Positions 35,791 to 44,342 of a DNA stretch of 64,000 nucleotides are shown here, piece by piece. This DNA is from Caballeronia sp. dw_276. GTDB lineage: Bacteria > Pseudomonadota > Gammaproteobacteria > Burkholderiales > Burkholderiaceae. The stretch spans positions 62,001-126,000 of the forward strand of contig NZ_JAAVUV010000014.1 of the NCBI RefSeq assembly GCF_018449635.1, read 5' to 3'. The position numbers and the translations under genes were made by a program. The notes beneath the pieces were generated by a model. The model saw only the letters and a list, made by a program, of their open reading frames with translations, was not told where the DNA came from and made no database searches. How positions within the stretch are numbered: position 1 is the stretch's first letter; every line of letters begins with the position of its first letter.

Positions 35791-36504
35791 GTGACTTCCC
35801 GCCTGTTCGCCCTCATCCCTTGCGCCGGTACCGGCAGCCGTTCCGGCGCACCCATGCCAAAGCAATATCAGACCGTCGGCCGCCATCCGATGCTGCGATA
35901 TTCGCTCGCCGCCTTCGATGCCTGCTCGGAATTCGCCCAGACGCTCGTGGTCCTGGCGCCGAACGATCACCACTTCGATGACCGCCGTTTCGCCGGCCTG
36001 CGGTTTGCCGTGCAACGCTGCGGCGGCGCGAGCCGGCAGGCGTCGGTGTTCAACGGGCTTGCCGCGCTTGCCGGTTTTGGCGCGCGCGACGACGACTGGG
36101 TCCTCGTGCACGACGCGGCACGCCCGGGCCTCACGCCCGAAATGGTCCGCAAACTCGTGGGCGAACTAAAGAACGATCCCGTTGGCGGGATTTTGGCGCT
36201 GCCGGTGGCGGATACGTTGAAACGCATCGAGGCTGAAGGCGCGGCGCACGACGAAGGGCGCATCGCCCGCACCGAATCGCGCAATGGCTTGTGGCAGGCG
36301 CAGACGCCGCAAATGTTCCGGCTCGGCATGTTGCGCGATGCAATCACGCGTGCCCAGCAAGACGGCCACGATCTCACCGATGAAGCCAGCGCCATCGAAT
36401 GGCTCGGCCATGCGCCGCGTTTGATTCAGGGAAGTTTGCGCAACTTCAAGGTGACCTACCCTGAAGATTTTGCGCTTGCGAGCGCGATGCTGGGCGCTGC
36501 CTGA
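35791..36504 (+). CDS. ispD: 2-C-methyl-D-erythritol 4-phosphate cytidylyltransferase
   Basis: 237 residues, GTG start. The N-terminal [20 protein letters not shown] is the nucleotide-binding GxGxR...PKQ motif. [14 protein letters not shown] and [10 protein letters not shown] are conserved MEP-pathway elements, and QAQTPQMFR lies near the active site. It makes CDP-ME from MEP and CTP in isoprenoid synthesis. ispF follows 41 bases downstream. Confidence 0.95.
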   Translation: MTSRLFALIPCAGTGSRSGAPMPKQYQTVGRHPMLRYSLAAFDACSEFAQTLVVLAPNDHHFDDRRFAGLRFAVQRCGGASRQASVFNGLAALAGFGARDDDWVLVHDAARPGLTPEMVRKLVGELKNDPVGGILALPVADTLKRIEAEGAAHDEGRIARTESRNGLWQAQTPQMFRLGMLRDAITRAQQDGHDLTDEASAIEWLGHAPRLIQGSLRNFKVTYPEDFALASAMLGAA

Positions 36505-36545
36505 TTTTCAATTTGCTCACCCGCTTAACCTTTTAGGATTTATCG

Positions 36546-37037
36546 ATGGATTTCAGAATCGGACAAGGCTACGACGTTCACCAGCTGGTCGAAGGGCGGC
36601 CGCTGATTATTGGCGGGGTGACTATTCCCTACGAGCGAGGTTTGCTCGGGCATTCGGACGCCGATGTCCTGCTGCACGCAATCACGGATGCCTTGTTCGG
36701 CGCGGCCGCAATGGGCGACATAGGCCGCCATTTCCCCGATACCGATGCCGAATTTTCGGGCGCCGATAGCCGCGTTTTATTGCGCGAGGCGTTTTCGCGG
36801 GTTTCGGAGGCGGGCTTCGCGATCATGAACGTCGATTCGACGGTGATTGCCCAGGCGCCGAAGCTCGCGCCGTTTATCGAGGCAATTCGTGCGAATATCG
36901 CGGAGGATCTGGAATTGCCCTTGAGTCGCGTGAACGTCAAGGCCAAGACCAATGAGAAGCTGGGCTATCTGGGACGAAAAGAGGGCATTGAAGCGCAGGC
37001 GGCGGTGCTGTTGATGCGTACGGGAATTGATGCTTGA
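36546..37037 (+). CDS. ispF: 2-C-methyl-D-erythritol 2,4-cyclodiphosphate synthase
   Basis: 163 residues. The metal ligands are in GYDVHQL (Asp8/His10-type pair, zinc site) and [23 protein letters not shown] and [20 protein letters not shown] form the CDP and 2C-methyl-erythritol pockets. It cyclises CDP-ME 2-phosphate. It is adjacent to ispD in the same operon and converges on ahpD. Confidence 0.96.
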   Translation: MDFRIGQGYDVHQLVEGRPLIIGGVTIPYERGLLGHSDADVLLHAITDALFGAAAMGDIGRHFPDTDAEFSGADSRVLLREAFSRVSEAGFAIMNVDSTVIAQAPKLAPFIEAIRANIAEDLELPLSRVNVKAKTNEKLGYLGRKEGIEAQAAVLLMRTGIDA

Positions 37038-37088
37038 ACGCTGTTTTTGATAGGCGCGCCGGAGACTCCTCCAGCGCGCTTCTTTGAC

Positions 37089-37613
37089 CTACTTTCCTTC
37101 AGCAGTAATCGCCAATTGAGCTGCGACGATCACCGCGGCAATGCGCCCGACATCGCGCAGTTGCGTCGTGCTCATGCCTTCGCCGACGAGATTTTCGTAG
37201 TGCGATTTCACGCAGAAATGGCATTTCCCGACAATCGACGCCGCCAGCGCAAACATCTCGAAGCGCCGCTTGTCCAGGCCGCCGTGCGTTGCATAAGCGT
37301 TCATCCGCAGGTTGGCAGGCTGCGTTTTCAGATCCGCGTTATCGGCCATTTCCAGATACGGGTACCACACGTTGTTCATGCCCATCAACGCGGCTGCGGT
37401 CAACGCGCCGTTCGCTTCTTCGGCAGACAACACGCCCGACTCGCGAATCAGGGCCACGATCTTCGTAGCTTTCGCGGCATAAGCGGCCGCGAGCGCCACG
37501 CCCACGGCGTCATTGCCTTCCAACGATGACCGCGCGATCGTTCCGTCTACATTCAGCCGGATGTCCTTTGCATAATCGGGAATCAGTTCTTTAATCGATG
37601 CGAGGAATTCCAT
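37089..37613 (-). CDS. ahpD: Alkyl hydroperoxide reductase partner AhpD (carboxymuconolactone decarboxylase-like)
   Basis: 174 residues, all-helical CMD fold. The redox CxxC is Cys131-His-Phe-Cys134 in GKCHFCVKSHYENL, with the catalytic His shortly after. In mycobacteria AhpD reduces AhpC via lipoylated E2 and Lpd. It lies 109 bp downstream of ahpC, past an intrinsic terminator, so its expression is probably lower than that of ahpC. Confidence 0.92.
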   Translation of the reverse strand: MEFLASIKELIPDYAKDIRLNVDGTIARSSLEGNDAVGVALAAAYAAKATKIVALIRESGVLSAEEANGALTAAALMGMNNVWYPYLEMADNADLKTQPANLRMNAYATHGGLDKRRFEMFALAASIVGKCHFCVKSHYENLVGEGMSTTQLRDVGRIAAVIVAAQLAITAEGK

Positions 37614-37637
37614 AAATTTCTCCTATCCAGTAACCGA

Positions 37638-37681
37638 TAAAAAAGCCCGCCGGCTCGAGCTTACTCGCAGTCAGGCGGGCT
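37638..37681 (-). terminator. Terminator/attenuator between ahpC and ahpD
   Basis: On the minus strand AGCCCGCC (37681-37674) and GGCGGGCT (37651-37644 complement) form an 8-bp stem with a 22-base loop, followed by six T. It lies between ahpC and ahpD and should let only part of the transcripts reach ahpD. Confidence 0.75.
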
Positions 37682-37722
37682 GGGGCGCTAAGGCATGAAG
37701 GCCTCGCCGCCTTGAATGCAAC

Positions 37723-38271
37723 TTACAGCGTCGTACCGCCGACAGCGCGGTTGCACGGGCAGAGTTCGTCTGTTTGCAGTCCGTCAAGAATCCGCAGGAC
37801 TTCTTCCGGATTGCGGCCGACGTTCAGGTTGTTCACCGAAACGTGCTGAATCACATTGTCCGGATCGATGATGAACGTTGCGCGCAACGCCACGCCGGCT
37901 TCCTTGTCGCGCACGCCCAGCTGGTCGATCAATTCGCCCTTTACGTCGCCGAACGAGTAGTGGTTCAGCTTGCTCAGGTCTTTGTGTTCGCGGCGCCATG
38001 CCAGTTTCACGAATTCGTTGTCGACGCTGCCGCCGAGCAGCACTGCGTCACGGTCAGCGAAGTCGCTGTTCAGCTTGCCGAACTCGACGATTTCCGTCGG
38101 GCAAACGAACGTGAAGTCCTTCGGGTAGAAATACAGGATCTTCCACTTGCCAGGAAACGACTGTTCGGTAATTTCTTCGAATGCCGAAACGCCATTTTCT
38201 TCGTGATTGTTGAAACCCGGCTTGGCAGCAGTAACGGTGAAAGCTTCGACTTTATCGCCCACGGTCTTCAT
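37723..38271 (-). CDS. ahpC: Peroxiredoxin AhpC
   Basis: 182 residues from an ATG with AGGAG at 7 bases. Peroxidatic Cys57 is in FTFVCPTE and the resolving cysteine(s) in DELCPCNRAVGG (Cys171/Cys173). The extended C-terminus is of the AhpD-dependent (mycobacterial) type rather than the AhpF-dependent type, in agreement with the adjacent ahpD and the lack of ahpF. It reduces alkyl hydroperoxides and H2O2 in the cytosol. A sigma70 promoter with OxyR-like elements lies 120-175 bp upstream. Confidence 0.94.
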   Translation of the reverse strand: MKTVGDKVEAFTVTAAKPGFNNHEENGVSAFEEITEQSFPGKWKILYFYPKDFTFVCPTEIVEFGKLNSDFADRDAVLLGGSVDNEFVKLAWRREHKDLSKLNHYSFGDVKGELIDQLGVRDKEAGVALRATFIIDPDNVIQHVSVNNLNVGRNPEEVLRILDGLQTDELCPCNRAVGGTTL

Positions 38272-38392
38272 ATGAATACTCCTGTGCTCGTTGGAAGAAA
38301 AACCAAGACTACCTGATCGCTGTAACGCTCACATGACGCAGCATTAACTCAAGGCCGATGAACTGGCGAGAGCGCTGCGTTGAACGAATTCC

Positions 38393-38421
38393 ACTATAGC
38401 CCTATTGGGCAATGGTATCAA
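38393..38421 (-). promoter_or_regulatory. Sigma70 promoter of ahpC
   Basis: On the minus strand TTGATA (38421-38416) and TATAGT (38398-38393) are separated by exactly 17 bases. Transcription would start near 38386, giving a leader of ~115 bases. Confidence 0.6.
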
Positions 38422-38447
38422 TAGATTTTGACTAACACCCCAAATAG
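38421..38447. promoter_or_regulatory. OxyR-like binding site upstream of ahpC
   Basis: ATAG (38421-38424)-N7-CTAA (38432-38435)-N8-ATAG (38444-38447) resembles the ATAG-N7-CTAT-N7-ATAG series of OxyR sites. It directly abuts the ahpC -35 hexamer, the usual place for OxyR activation. The fourth element is poor and one spacing is off by one. Confidence 0.4.
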
Positions 38448-38491
38448 CTTTTAACGAATGGACCGATAGGTATTTGAAACAATGGGGCGCG

Positions 38492-39853
38492 TCAGGAACG
38501 CAGCGTTCGCTTTTCCATAGCCGGGAAGTCGATGGTGACTTCAAAACCGGGAAATGGCGCGCGGTTGCGCAGCCGCAGCGTGCCGCGCTGGCGCGTTACC
38601 AACCGCTGCACGATCGCCATGCCCAATCCGGTTCCGTTGGCCTGCGTGCGGGCTGTATCGACGCGATAAAACGGCCGCGTGATCAGCGCGACCTGGTCTT
38701 CAGGAATGCCGCGCCCCTCGTCCGTCACTGATAACTCCACACGCCCGTGGTTCACCCGCGTCTGCAGCGTGATGCGCGCGACGTCGTCGGCGGCGCTGCG
38801 GCCGTATTTGCGCGCGTTCTCCAGCAGGTTGCCGATCACGCGGCGCACATCGGTTGGATCGCCCTCGATGATCGCGCCCGGCGCAAGCTCGGTTTTCATC
38901 ACCACGCCTTCTTCGGTCAGGAAGCGCGCGGTCATCTCGCCGCCGATCATAGAAAGGTCCACGGCTTCGGCCATGCGCTGCATTGGCCGCGCGTAGTCGA
39001 GAAAACGCCCGATGATCATGTCCATCTGTTCGATGTCATCGACCATCGCGAGTTTCGTCGCTTCGTCGGACGGGCTCATCTCGGTTTCAAGGCGCAGACG
39101 CGCGAGCGGCGTGCGCAAGTCGTGCGAGATGCCGGCGAGCATCAGCGCGCGATCGGCGTCGAGTTGCTCGAGGTCCTGCACCATCTGATTGAAACTTCGA
39201 TTGGTTTCGGCGGCAACACCCATGCCGCGCTCAGGCAACGGCTCGGGCGACTGCCCCGAGCCCACCTTGCGGGCGGCGAGCGCGAGGCGCGCGAACGGCC
39301 TGTTGACGAGACTGGTGATGAACGCCGCGCCGAACAGCGACAACGCCAGCGCAAAGATGCCCCAGCCGGCCCATTGCAGGCCTGTGACGGTATCGAGCTG
39401 ATCCCGGTCGAGCGCGACCCAATAATCGTCGTCGTCGATCTTGAAGCTGATCCACACGCCCGGAATGTCGTTCACCGACTGCGCGATCACCGTGTCGTTG
39501 CCAAGGCGCCCCCGTACATCGCGTTCGATCAGCCGGTTCAGTGATTCATCCGGCTGGAGGCGGTATTTATCCGTGGTTTCGCGCGGATACACGCGCACGC
39601 CTTCATTGCTCTCAAGATCCTGCAGCAGAGCGCGGCGCAGATCGGGATCGGAATAAAGGAGGGCGGTGCGTGTGAGCTTGACCACGGCGACGAGCTGCAA
39701 CGCCACGCGCTGCGCGCGCGGCTCGCGCTCGATTACCCGAAAGCTCTGGAACCACGCGGCAATGCTCACCGCGATCAATAGCGCGATAAGGGCGAACGTC
39801 CGCCAGAACAGGCCGCCGAACGCGAGCGTCAGTAGCCGCCTGTCAATCCGCAT
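38492..39853 (-). CDS. envZ: EnvZ-type sensor histidine kinase
   Basis: 453 residues. Two transmembrane helices (~15-35 and ~160-182) flank a periplasmic domain of ~125 residues. A HAMP linker follows (LVNRPFARLALAARKVGSG), then the dimerisation domain with His244 in GISHDLRTPLARLR. The ATPase has N (NLLENARKYG), G1 (DEGRGIP) and G2 (GTGLGMAIV) boxes. It is the partner of the OmpR-type regulator encoded 80 bp upstream. The signal is not deducible. Confidence 0.9.
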   Translation of the reverse strand: MRIDRRLLTLAFGGLFWRTFALIALLIAVSIAAWFQSFRVIEREPRAQRVALQLVAVVKLTRTALLYSDPDLRRALLQDLESNEGVRVYPRETTDKYRLQPDESLNRLIERDVRGRLGNDTVIAQSVNDIPGVWISFKIDDDDYWVALDRDQLDTVTGLQWAGWGIFALALSLFGAAFITSLVNRPFARLALAARKVGSGQSPEPLPERGMGVAAETNRSFNQMVQDLEQLDADRALMLAGISHDLRTPLARLRLETEMSPSDEATKLAMVDDIEQMDMIIGRFLDYARPMQRMAEAVDLSMIGGEMTARFLTEEGVVMKTELAPGAIIEGDPTDVRRVIGNLLENARKYGRSAADDVARITLQTRVNHGRVELSVTDEGRGIPEDQVALITRPFYRVDTARTQANGTGLGMAIVQRLVTRQRGTLRLRNRAPFPGFEVTIDFPAMEKRTLRS

Positions 39854-39933
39854 GGGTCGTTGATGCTCGTGCTTGTGGCGCGCATGAAGCGCGTTTGCGA
39901 GGACTCAATCAGAACTCAACTGGTACTCAATTC

Positions 39934-40659
39934 TCAAGCCGCGCCGTCTGGGATGAAGACGTAGCCCAGACCCCACACCGTCTGGATAAACCGCGGGCTG
40001 CTCGGATCCGGCTCGATCAGCTTGCGCAAACGGGAAATCTGGACATCGAGACTGCGGTCGAACACTTCGTATTCGCGCCCGCGAGCCAGTTCCATCAGTT
40101 TTTCACGTGACAGCGGCGCACGCGGATGCCGCGCGAAAACCTTCAACACGGAAAACTCACCCGTGGTCAAAGGGATTTCCTGACCGTTCTTGGTCAGCGT
40201 GCGCGTCGCGAGATTCAGCGCAAACTCACCGAATTCAAACACTTCGGCGGTTTCGGACGGTGCGCCCGGCAATTCCGAGGGCGACTGGCGCCGCAGCACG
40301 GCGTGAATTCGCGCTACAAGCTCACGCGGATTGAACGGCTTAGGAAGGTAATCGTCGGCGCCCATTTCGAGGCCGACAATACGATCCACGTCTTCACCCT
40401 TCGCCGTGAGCATGATGATCGGCGTGCGGTCGTTGCTGCCGCGCAGACGCCGGCAGATCGACAGGCCGTCTTCCCCCGGCAACATCAGGTCGAGCACGAG
40501 CAGGTCGAAACGTTCGCGAACCCAGAGCTTATTCATCGACGGCGCATTTTCAGCGACATAGACATTAAAGCCCTGTTCGCCGAGATAACGCCGTAAAAGA
40601 TCGCGCAAACGGGGATCGTCGTCGACTACGAGTATTTTTGAGGGATTTTTGGTTTCCAT
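39934..40659 (-). CDS. ompR: OmpR-type response regulator
   Basis: 241 residues. Receiver domain with acidic pocket VVDDDPRLRD and phosphoacceptor Asp57 in LLVLDLMLPGEDG. Then LTAKGEDVDRIVGLEMGADDYLPKPFNPRELVARI completes the receiver in pieces. The C-terminal winged-helix ends LRKLIEPDPSSPRFIQTVWG, GYVFIPDG. The linker and recognition segment match OmpR closely. It likely controls porin or envelope genes in response to EnvZ. A TATAAT box and OmpR-like repeats lie just upstream. Confidence 0.92.
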   Translation of the reverse strand: METKNPSKILVVDDDPRLRDLLRRYLGEQGFNVYVAENAPSMNKLWVRERFDLLVLDLMLPGEDGLSICRRLRGSNDRTPIIMLTAKGEDVDRIVGLEMGADDYLPKPFNPRELVARIHAVLRRQSPSELPGAPSETAEVFEFGEFALNLATRTLTKNGQEIPLTTGEFSVLKVFARHPRAPLSREKLMELARGREYEVFDRSLDVQISRLRKLIEPDPSSPRFIQTVWGLGYVFIPDGAA

Positions 40660-40703
40660 GTCGGCATCTTAGCGCGATTAGAAAGAGGAGCGAGTTTGCG
40701 TGA

Positions 40704-40735
40704 ATTATAAGGTAACAGATAGTTACAAAATTTAC
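40704..40735 (-). promoter_or_regulatory. ompR promoter -10 with OmpR-like repeats
   Basis: On the minus strand TATAAT (40709-40704) lies 45 bases before the ompR start. Upstream of it, GTAAATTTTGTAAC-TATCTGTTAC (40735-40712) resembles the OmpR consensus (TTTTACTTTTTGTAAC-type) and includes the inverted repeat GTAAC-AGATA-GTTAC. No good -35 is present, as expected for an activator-dependent promoter. Confidence 0.4.
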
Positions 40736-40924
40736 GGGGACTGTGGCACGGCGTAAAGGTTCTATGCGTACACTCCTTTACCTAAGCCCGTCATTCGGTA
40801 GATACTCCATTAGTACAACGATTGCGCGTCAGCATCATGGCGGCATGACCGTCCACCTTGCCTGCCACGCAAGCACGCCAAAGAGCCTGAGACTGTCCGG
40901 TTGTCGAGCAATGAAGGGAACAAC

Positions 40925-41395
40925 ATGAAGGGAGCGCGGCGGCGCAAACCTGTGCGCAACATGCGCATCATCCGACTAACGCTAATCGCTAGCGCGTTTT
41001 ACGCCGTGTTTGCCGTGCGCAGTGTTTTCGCACAACCATCCCAATCCTCTAATCGCAATGCGTCGGCTTTTGACCGGCCAGATTCGTCGTGGGCGTCGTC
41101 ATCGAGTTATTTGAATTCAGATGTTGGTGAGAACCCGAATTCCAGCGGTTCAGGCGGTTCAAATACGCGCGCTCAAAAAAATCGCAGTTTCGATGGCCGG
41201 CTTATGCGCGCCCAGCATCGAATGGGAAAACAGCCGGGGAATACCCACGCGCAGCAAATGCCTGTCATGCAACCGCCGCCTGTCGACCCGCAGCCGCCCG
41301 AACGTCCTCCGAGGCATGGCGTAATGACCGCCGATGAACGCAGGCTCTTGCGCCAGCACATCGAAGAGGCGGTGCGGGACCTATATAAGCGGTGA
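40925..41395 (+). CDS. Secreted hypothetical protein
   Basis: 156 residues from the ATG at 40925 with AAGGGA at SD distance; an alternative in-frame start lies at 40901. A basic N-terminus (MKGARRRKPVRNMRIIR), a hydrophobic core and AVRSVFAQPSQ make a signal peptide cleaved after FAQ. The mature part is Ser/Asn/Gln/Pro-rich without a recognisable domain. It ends in a charged helix (TADERRLLRQHIEEAVRDLYKR). It precedes the DUF1501 gene by 46 bases. Function unknown. Confidence 0.75.
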   Translation: MKGARRRKPVRNMRIIRLTLIASAFYAVFAVRSVFAQPSQSSNRNASAFDRPDSSWASSSSYLNSDVGENPNSSGSGGSNTRAQKNRSFDGRLMRAQHRMGKQPGNTHAQQMPVMQPPPVDPQPPERPPRHGVMTADERRLLRQHIEEAVRDLYKR

Positions 41396-41441
41396 GCGCC
41401 ATCCGTTTGCTGCCTGCCGTTCATAAGGCAGGGACCGGCCT

Positions 41442-42380
41442 GTGAACCGGCGCGATTTTCTTGCCGCTGCCACCGCGCTCGGCGCCTGCGCTCTTGCGCC
41501 GCCGACGCTTGCCATGGCTCGACAATCTGATCTTGAACATCACGGCAAGTTACTGATTCTGGTCGAGCTGAACGGCGGCAACGACGGCTTGAATACCGTC
41601 ATTCCATTTGCTGATCCGGATTATCTGGCCTTGCGTCCGGGCATCGGTATCCGTCGGGATCTTGTTTTGCAGCTGGACGAGCGCACCGGCCTTCATCCTT
41701 CCATGCAGCCGCTGTTGCCTGTCTGGCGCGACGGCCAACTCGCAATCGTGCAGGGCGTCGGTTATCCCGGGCACAACCGCTCGCATTTTCGATCGATGGA
41801 AATCTGGGACACCGCGTCGCATGCAGATCAATATCTTCGCGATAGTTGGGTCACGCGTGCGTTCGGTGCGCAAGCGGAGTCGTTTTCGGGCGGCGCTCTT
41901 CCGTTTGCAGCCGCAGTCAAGACCGTAATGCAAGCGCTTGCAGCCGGCCAAGCCGTATCGGTGATCCGTTTCACACTCAGCGGCTTCGATACCCATCACA
42001 ACCAGCCGGTACAACACGCGCGATTGCTCAAGCAGTTATCGGAGGGATTGGTGGCAATACGAGCCGCGCTGATCCAACTCGGCCGCTGGAACGACGCGCT
42101 CGTCATGACCTGCGCCGAGTTCGGCCGGTGCGCGCGGGAAAACGAAAGCAGGGGCACCGATCACGGCACGGCCGCGCCACATTTCGTCATGGGCGGGCGC
42201 GTGAACGGCGGTTTGCTCGGCGCCGCGCCTCTGCTGAAAGAACTCGACGCCAACGGCAATCTGCCAATGAACGTGGACTTCCGGCAAATCTATGCAACTG
42301 TTCTCGGACGTTGGTGGGGCATGGATGCCGGCCCAATCCTCGGCGCCAGGTTCGAGACCTTGCCGCTGCTGCGCGTCTGA
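41442..42380 (+). CDS. Tat-exported DUF1501 protein
   Basis: 312 residues, GTG start. The twin-arginine signal NRRDFLAAATALGACALAPP is at the N-terminus. DUF1501 motifs are present: LVELNGGNDGLNTVIPFADP, HPSMQPLLPVW, QGVGYPGHNRSHFRSMEIWD, FDTHHNQ and TCAEFGRCARENESRGTDHG (metal-site-like). The segment between GGALPF and the FDTHHNQ motif is very short, so the protein is below the ~380-400 residues I expect; an internal deletion is inferred. The family is related to alkaline-phosphatase-like proteins, with no firm function. It usually pairs with DUF1800, which is absent here. Confidence 0.82.
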   Translation: MNRRDFLAAATALGACALAPPTLAMARQSDLEHHGKLLILVELNGGNDGLNTVIPFADPDYLALRPGIGIRRDLVLQLDERTGLHPSMQPLLPVWRDGQLAIVQGVGYPGHNRSHFRSMEIWDTASHADQYLRDSWVTRAFGAQAESFSGGALPFAAAVKTVMQALAAGQAVSVIRFTLSGFDTHHNQPVQHARLLKQLSEGLVAIRAALIQLGRWNDALVMTCAEFGRCARENESRGTDHGTAAPHFVMGGRVNGGLLGAAPLLKELDANGNLPMNVDFRQIYATVLGRWWGMDAGPILGARFETLPLLRV

Positions 42381-42381
42381 C

Positions 42382-43218
42382 CTAGCGAACTCGCCAGGTA
42401 ATCCACAATTTGCGGATCGGCGTGAGCGCAATGCGCTGATGCAATACCTTGAAATCCTCACGCTCGATTTCATCGAGCAAAGCCAGCGATAACGCCGCAT
42501 GCGAGCGCACAACGCGCTGAGTCGGACGTTCGTCGGCGGGAATGGCGGCCAGCGCCTGATTGAGCGCGTCGCGGGCACGTCCCGTCTGGAAGCGCATCAG
42601 TTCGGTGAACGCGTCGCTGTATTTGCGGTTGATCACGTCGGCCGCCGTGACGCCGAAGCGTTGCAGTTCGTCGATGGGCAAATAAATCCGGCCGTGACGC
42701 GCGTCGTCGCCGATATTCTCCACGCGTTCGGCGAGCATCAACGCCGAGCCGAGTGCCATGGCCCAGTTCGGAACATTCTCGGGGTGGCGCGCCGTAGCCC
42801 GCGCGATGATCACCGCAAAGGCGCCGCCCGCGTTATCGAGGTAACGCCGAAGACCCGCCCAGTCGATATACCGCGCTTGTTCCAGATCCAGCTCGAAGCC
42901 GTCGACCATATTGCCGATAAACCCGCGGCCTTCGTCGTCCAGAACCGGCGTACCGGCCGCATGCGCGGCAATGGCCTTCGTGACCGGGTGTGCCGGCTCG
43001 CCGCCGAAGAGGCTCGCAAGTTCCTTCTGCCACCAGGCGTGTTTGGTCCGGCCGATGGTCGGATCGCTCGTCTCCTTGGCCGTTTCCTCGAGTTCGCGAC
43101 GCAGCGCGTGAAGCGCCGTCAGGAGCGCCTGGCGCGAAGCGGGTGCGCGGCGCAGCGCGTAGTAGGTGCTGGAGCCATCGGGTGCGGCTTTTTGCTGGCA
43201 GTAGTCGTCGAAGTTCAC
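42382..43218 (-). CDS. Squalene/phytoene synthase-like protein (HpnD-related)
   Basis: 278 residues from a GTG at 43218. The longer frame to 43275 begins inside the upstream terminator hairpin and is rejected. The all-helical trans-prenyltransferase head-to-head fold is seen in STYYALRRAPASRQALLTAL, TKHAWWQKELASL and the second Asp-rich region NIGDDARHGRIYLPIDEL. The first Asp-rich motif (DxxxD) is not visible: the corresponding stretch is RRELEETAKETSDPTIGR. It may be a non-catalytic NDUFAF6-like assembly factor or a diverged synthase. No other hopanoid genes are in the window. It ends directly after the convergent DUF1501 gene. Confidence 0.82.
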   Translation of the reverse strand: MNFDDYCQQKAAPDGSSTYYALRRAPASRQALLTALHALRRELEETAKETSDPTIGRTKHAWWQKELASLFGGEPAHPVTKAIAAHAAGTPVLDDEGRGFIGNMVDGFELDLEQARYIDWAGLRRYLDNAGGAFAVIIARATARHPENVPNWAMALGSALMLAERVENIGDDARHGRIYLPIDELQRFGVTAADVINRKYSDAFTELMRFQTGRARDALNQALAAIPADERPTQRVVRSHAALSLALLDEIEREDFKVLHQRIALTPIRKLWITWRVR

Positions 43219-43263
43219 GGCAATGAAGTGAAAACGGCGCGAAGCCGATAAAATCCCGCCCAG

Positions 43264-43290
43264 AAAAAAAGCCATTGAAATTCAATGGCT
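43264..43290 (-). terminator. Terminator after the transglutaminase gene
   Basis: AGCCATTGAA (43270-43279) and TTCAATGGCT (43281-43290) form a perfect inverted repeat, followed on the minus strand by seven T (43270-43264). It ends the upstream minus-strand transglutaminase transcript and fixes the start of the next gene downstream of it. Confidence 0.75.
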
Positions 43291-43489
43291 CTGGCTGTTC
43301 TGGCGCAAGGACGTGTAGGGGAGGACGGTTAGTCTGTTATACCGGCGCCGGAACCAGATCGTGCGCAAGTGTTCGGGCGAATTATCGCCCGGATGGGAAT
43401 GTGCCGCAAGGCGCGCGGGCTCGCTGGGGCAAGCGGGGCGCGACGGCGTCAGGGCCGCGCCACACACGAGAAATACTTAGAATGCCGAA

Positions 43490-44305
43490 TCAAACCCTTG
43501 CTTCTTCGGGCTCGCAAATGACATCGAATTTAAGCAGGGTCGTCGGTCCGAAGGTGTTGCTGATCGCCACATCGGCTGCATCACGGCCGCGCGCCATCAG
43601 CACGCGCCCGATCCTTGGCGCGTTGTTGCGTGCATCGAAGGTCTGCCAGCTTCCGCCTATATACGCCTCGAACCACGCGGCGAAATCCATGGTGGCGTAG
43701 GGCGGCGGCAGACCGACGTCGCTGATGTATCCCGTGCAATAGCGCGCGGGGATGTTCATGGCCCGGCACAATGTCACCGCCAGATGCGCGAAGTCGCGGC
43801 AGACACCCTGGCGCTCCTGATGGGCCTCGAACGCGGTTTTCGTCGGCCGCGCGTGCGCGTAATTGAAGACAATATGGTTGTGGACGAAGTCGCAGATTGC
43901 CTGCACGCGCGCGCGTCCCGGCGGCGTATTGCCGAACTGTTTCCACGCGACGTCAGAAAGCAGATCGGTTTCGCAATAACGGCTGCCGAGCAGGAACACG
44001 AGGCATTCATTGGGTAGTTCTTCCACCGGGTGCTGCTCGCCATTCGGCCCCGGCTGTTCGAATTCGCCGGAAACTTCCAGTAACGCGGAAGTCGACAGCG
44101 ATATCCGTCCGGTCGGCGCCACCAGCCGGCTGCACAGGTTGCCAAAGCCATCGCGATACTGCGAGATCGGCACCGGCGGATTGACCGTCAGCACGTCTGC
44201 GAGCAACACCTGCGGCGCAACGGAAAAATGTGTGTTCAGCATGAGCAGCATTGGTGTCGGTTGCGGACACTCATAGACCAGTTCGTAGCCAACGCGGAGT
44301 TTCAT
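43490..44305 (-). CDS. Transglutaminase-like protein A
   Basis: 271 residues. An N-terminal bacterial transglutaminase-type beta domain (~1-130) precedes the cysteine-protease-like core: Cys169 in RQGVCRDFAHLA and Asp224 in QTFDARNNAPRIG. The position of the catalytic His, before AWFEAY, is Ala209 (MDFAAWFEAY). I recall Ala/Ser at this place as common in a subgroup of the family, so activity may be altered rather than lost by mutation here. It lacks a signal peptide. It is paired with a second transglutaminase-like gene 37 bases upstream on the same strand. The substrate is unknown. Confidence 0.85.
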   Translation of the reverse strand: MKLRVGYELVYECPQPTPMLLMLNTHFSVAPQVLLADVLTVNPPVPISQYRDGFGNLCSRLVAPTGRISLSTSALLEVSGEFEQPGPNGEQHPVEELPNECLVFLLGSRYCETDLLSDVAWKQFGNTPPGRARVQAICDFVHNHIVFNYAHARPTKTAFEAHQERQGVCRDFAHLAVTLCRAMNIPARYCTGYISDVGLPPPYATMDFAAWFEAYIGGSWQTFDARNNAPRIGRVLMARGRDAADVAISNTFGPTTLLKFDVICEPEEARV

Positions 44306-44342
44306 GGGAGCTACCTTTTGCTGTGAACTATGAAAGAAGACG

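Noticed and set aside
43219-43275. Upstream start of the squalene-synthase-like gene at 43275
   Set aside because: That ATG lies within the terminator hairpin of the preceding gene and would put its coding region in the T tract.
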